59,832 nt of DNA from Candidatus Phycosocius bacilliformis. GTDB taxonomy: Bacteria; Pseudomonadota; Alphaproteobacteria; Caulobacterales; Aquidulcibacteraceae. Shown one piece after another: positions 59,208-59,832 of the stretch (its first letter is position 1; every line of letters begins with the position of its first letter). A program made the translations under genes and the position numbers. A model generated the notes under the pieces. It did no database searches and was not told where the DNA came from. It worked only from the letters and a program-made list of their open reading frames with translations. Where the stretch lies: contig NZ_BFBR01000013.1 of NCBI RefSeq assembly GCF_003112735.1, positions 1 to 59,832 of the forward strand. The letters run 5' to 3'.

Positions 59208-59832
59208 ATGGCAAAGGAAAAGTTTGAACGGACGAAGCCGCATTGCAACATTGGCACGATTGGTCACGTGGACCATGGCAAGACGACGTTGACGGCGGCG
59301 ATTACGATGACCTTGGCGAAGGCTGGAACGGCCAAGGCGATGAGCTATGCGGACATTGACGCGGCTCCCGAAGAAAAGGCGCGCGGTATTACGATCAATA
59401 CCGCCCACGTGGAATATGAGACGGCAAACCGTCACTATGCGCACGTGGATTGCCCAGGCCACGCCGACTATGTGAAGAACATGATCACGGGTGCAGCACA
59501 GATGGACGGCGCGATCTTGGTGGTGTCGGCGGCCGATGGCCCGATGCCTCAGACCCGTGAGCACATTTTGTTGGCCCGTCAGGTTGGCGTGCCAGCGCTG
59601 GTTGTGTTCATGAACAAGGTCGACCAGGTGGACGACGAAGAATTGCTGGAACTGGTGGAAATGGAAGTGCGTGAGCTTCTGTCCAGCTACCAATTCCCTG
59701 GCGATGATATCCCCATCACCAAGGGTTCGGCTTTGGCAGCGGTTGAAGGCCGTGACCCGAAGATTGGCGAAGAAGCCATTTTGGCGCTGATGGCATCGGT
59801 GGATGAGTATATTCCACAGCCAGAGCGTCCAT
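59208..59832 (+). CDS. tuf: Elongation factor Tu, 5' part (cut by window end)
   Basis: 208 codons are present, the first half of the GTPase domain and beyond; the gene runs off the right edge. [28 protein letters not shown] includes the G1 loop GHVDHGKT, with [26 protein letters not shown] and [10 protein letters not shown] as the G2-G4 motifs. It delivers aminoacyl-tRNA. The partner tsf is at 2080. Confidence 0.97.
   Translation, partial: MAKEKFERTKPHCNIGTIGHVDHGKTTLTAAITMTLAKAGTAKAMSYADIDAAPEEKARGITINTAHVEYETANRHYAHVDCPGHADYVKNMITGAAQMDGAILVVSAADGPMPQTREHILLARQVGVPALVVFMNKVDQVDDEELLELVEMEVRELLSSYQFPGDDIPITKGSALAAVEGRDPKIGEEAILALMASVDEYIPQPERP

Overview
The window reads as chromosomal DNA from an alphaproteobacterium. 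The main support is the gene order rpsB-tsf-pyrH-frr-uppS-cdsA-dxr-rseP-bamA-skp-lpxD-fabZ-lpxA-lpxI-lpxB, the use of LpxI rather than LpxH, a two-subunit glycyl-tRNA synthetase next to pyruvate phosphate dikinase, and clpP-clpX. A PopA-like protein (two receiver-like domains plus a catalytically dead GGDEF domain with its c-di-GMP I-site kept) and a TadG-like protein point towards Caulobacterales/Hyphomonadaceae. That placement is an inference. No phage, insertion sequence, integrase, CRISPR array or rRNA is visible.

Layout. 1-378: the last codons of a gene that enters from the left, then a dispersed palindromic repeat. 379-16357: a lipoprotein gene followed by a long plus-strand run for translation factors (S2, EF-Ts, RRF), UMP kinase, isoprenoid and phospholipid precursors (UppS, CdsA, Dxr), envelope assembly (RseP, BamA, Skp) and lipid A synthesis (LpxD, FabZ, LpxA, LpxI, LpxB). 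16375-22051: minus-strand xseA, a fasciclin gene, then the block popA-like/dsbA-like/ruvX/AEC permease. 22173-31607: an SDR, a vWA pilus-type protein, glyQ, glyS and ppdK. 31666-42488: a DEAD-box helicase, clpP, clpX, a DUF1330 gene, lldD-like, a penicillin/AHL-acylase-like enzyme and lon. 42637-49598: a small exported protein, tRNA-Val, a peptide-binding lipoprotein, a double winged-helix protein, and a TetR-HlyD-MFS efflux operon behind a clear palindromic operator. 49654-51332: a repeat-rich island with an unknown gene, four copies of the dispersed repeat and one large composite palindrome. 51333-59832: tRNA-Asp, an O-antigen-ligase-like protein, a nucleoside transporter, a GST, a threonine-aldolase-like enzyme, a TerC protein, rlmB, a GIN-domain exported protein, then tRNA-Tyr, tRNA-Gly and the start of tuf, which runs off the right edge.

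How it fits together. Most genes are housekeeping: translation, cell envelope and proteolysis. ClpXP, Lon and the PopA-like c-di-GMP receptor are the parts that could link to cell-cycle proteolysis, as PopA does with ClpXP in Caulobacter.

The unusual material is repeat DNA rather than a new gene cluster. A palindromic element sits in frame inside glyS. A second, AT-richer expansion lies in the same gene. A 67-bp segment holding the last codons and downstream DNA of an unknown gene occurs at the left edge and, inverted, at 49654-49720. A 194-bp nested palindrome lies at 50801-50994. The rpsB leader may hold a small upstream ORF with a terminator-like hairpin inside it. No convincing undescribed multi-gene system was found.
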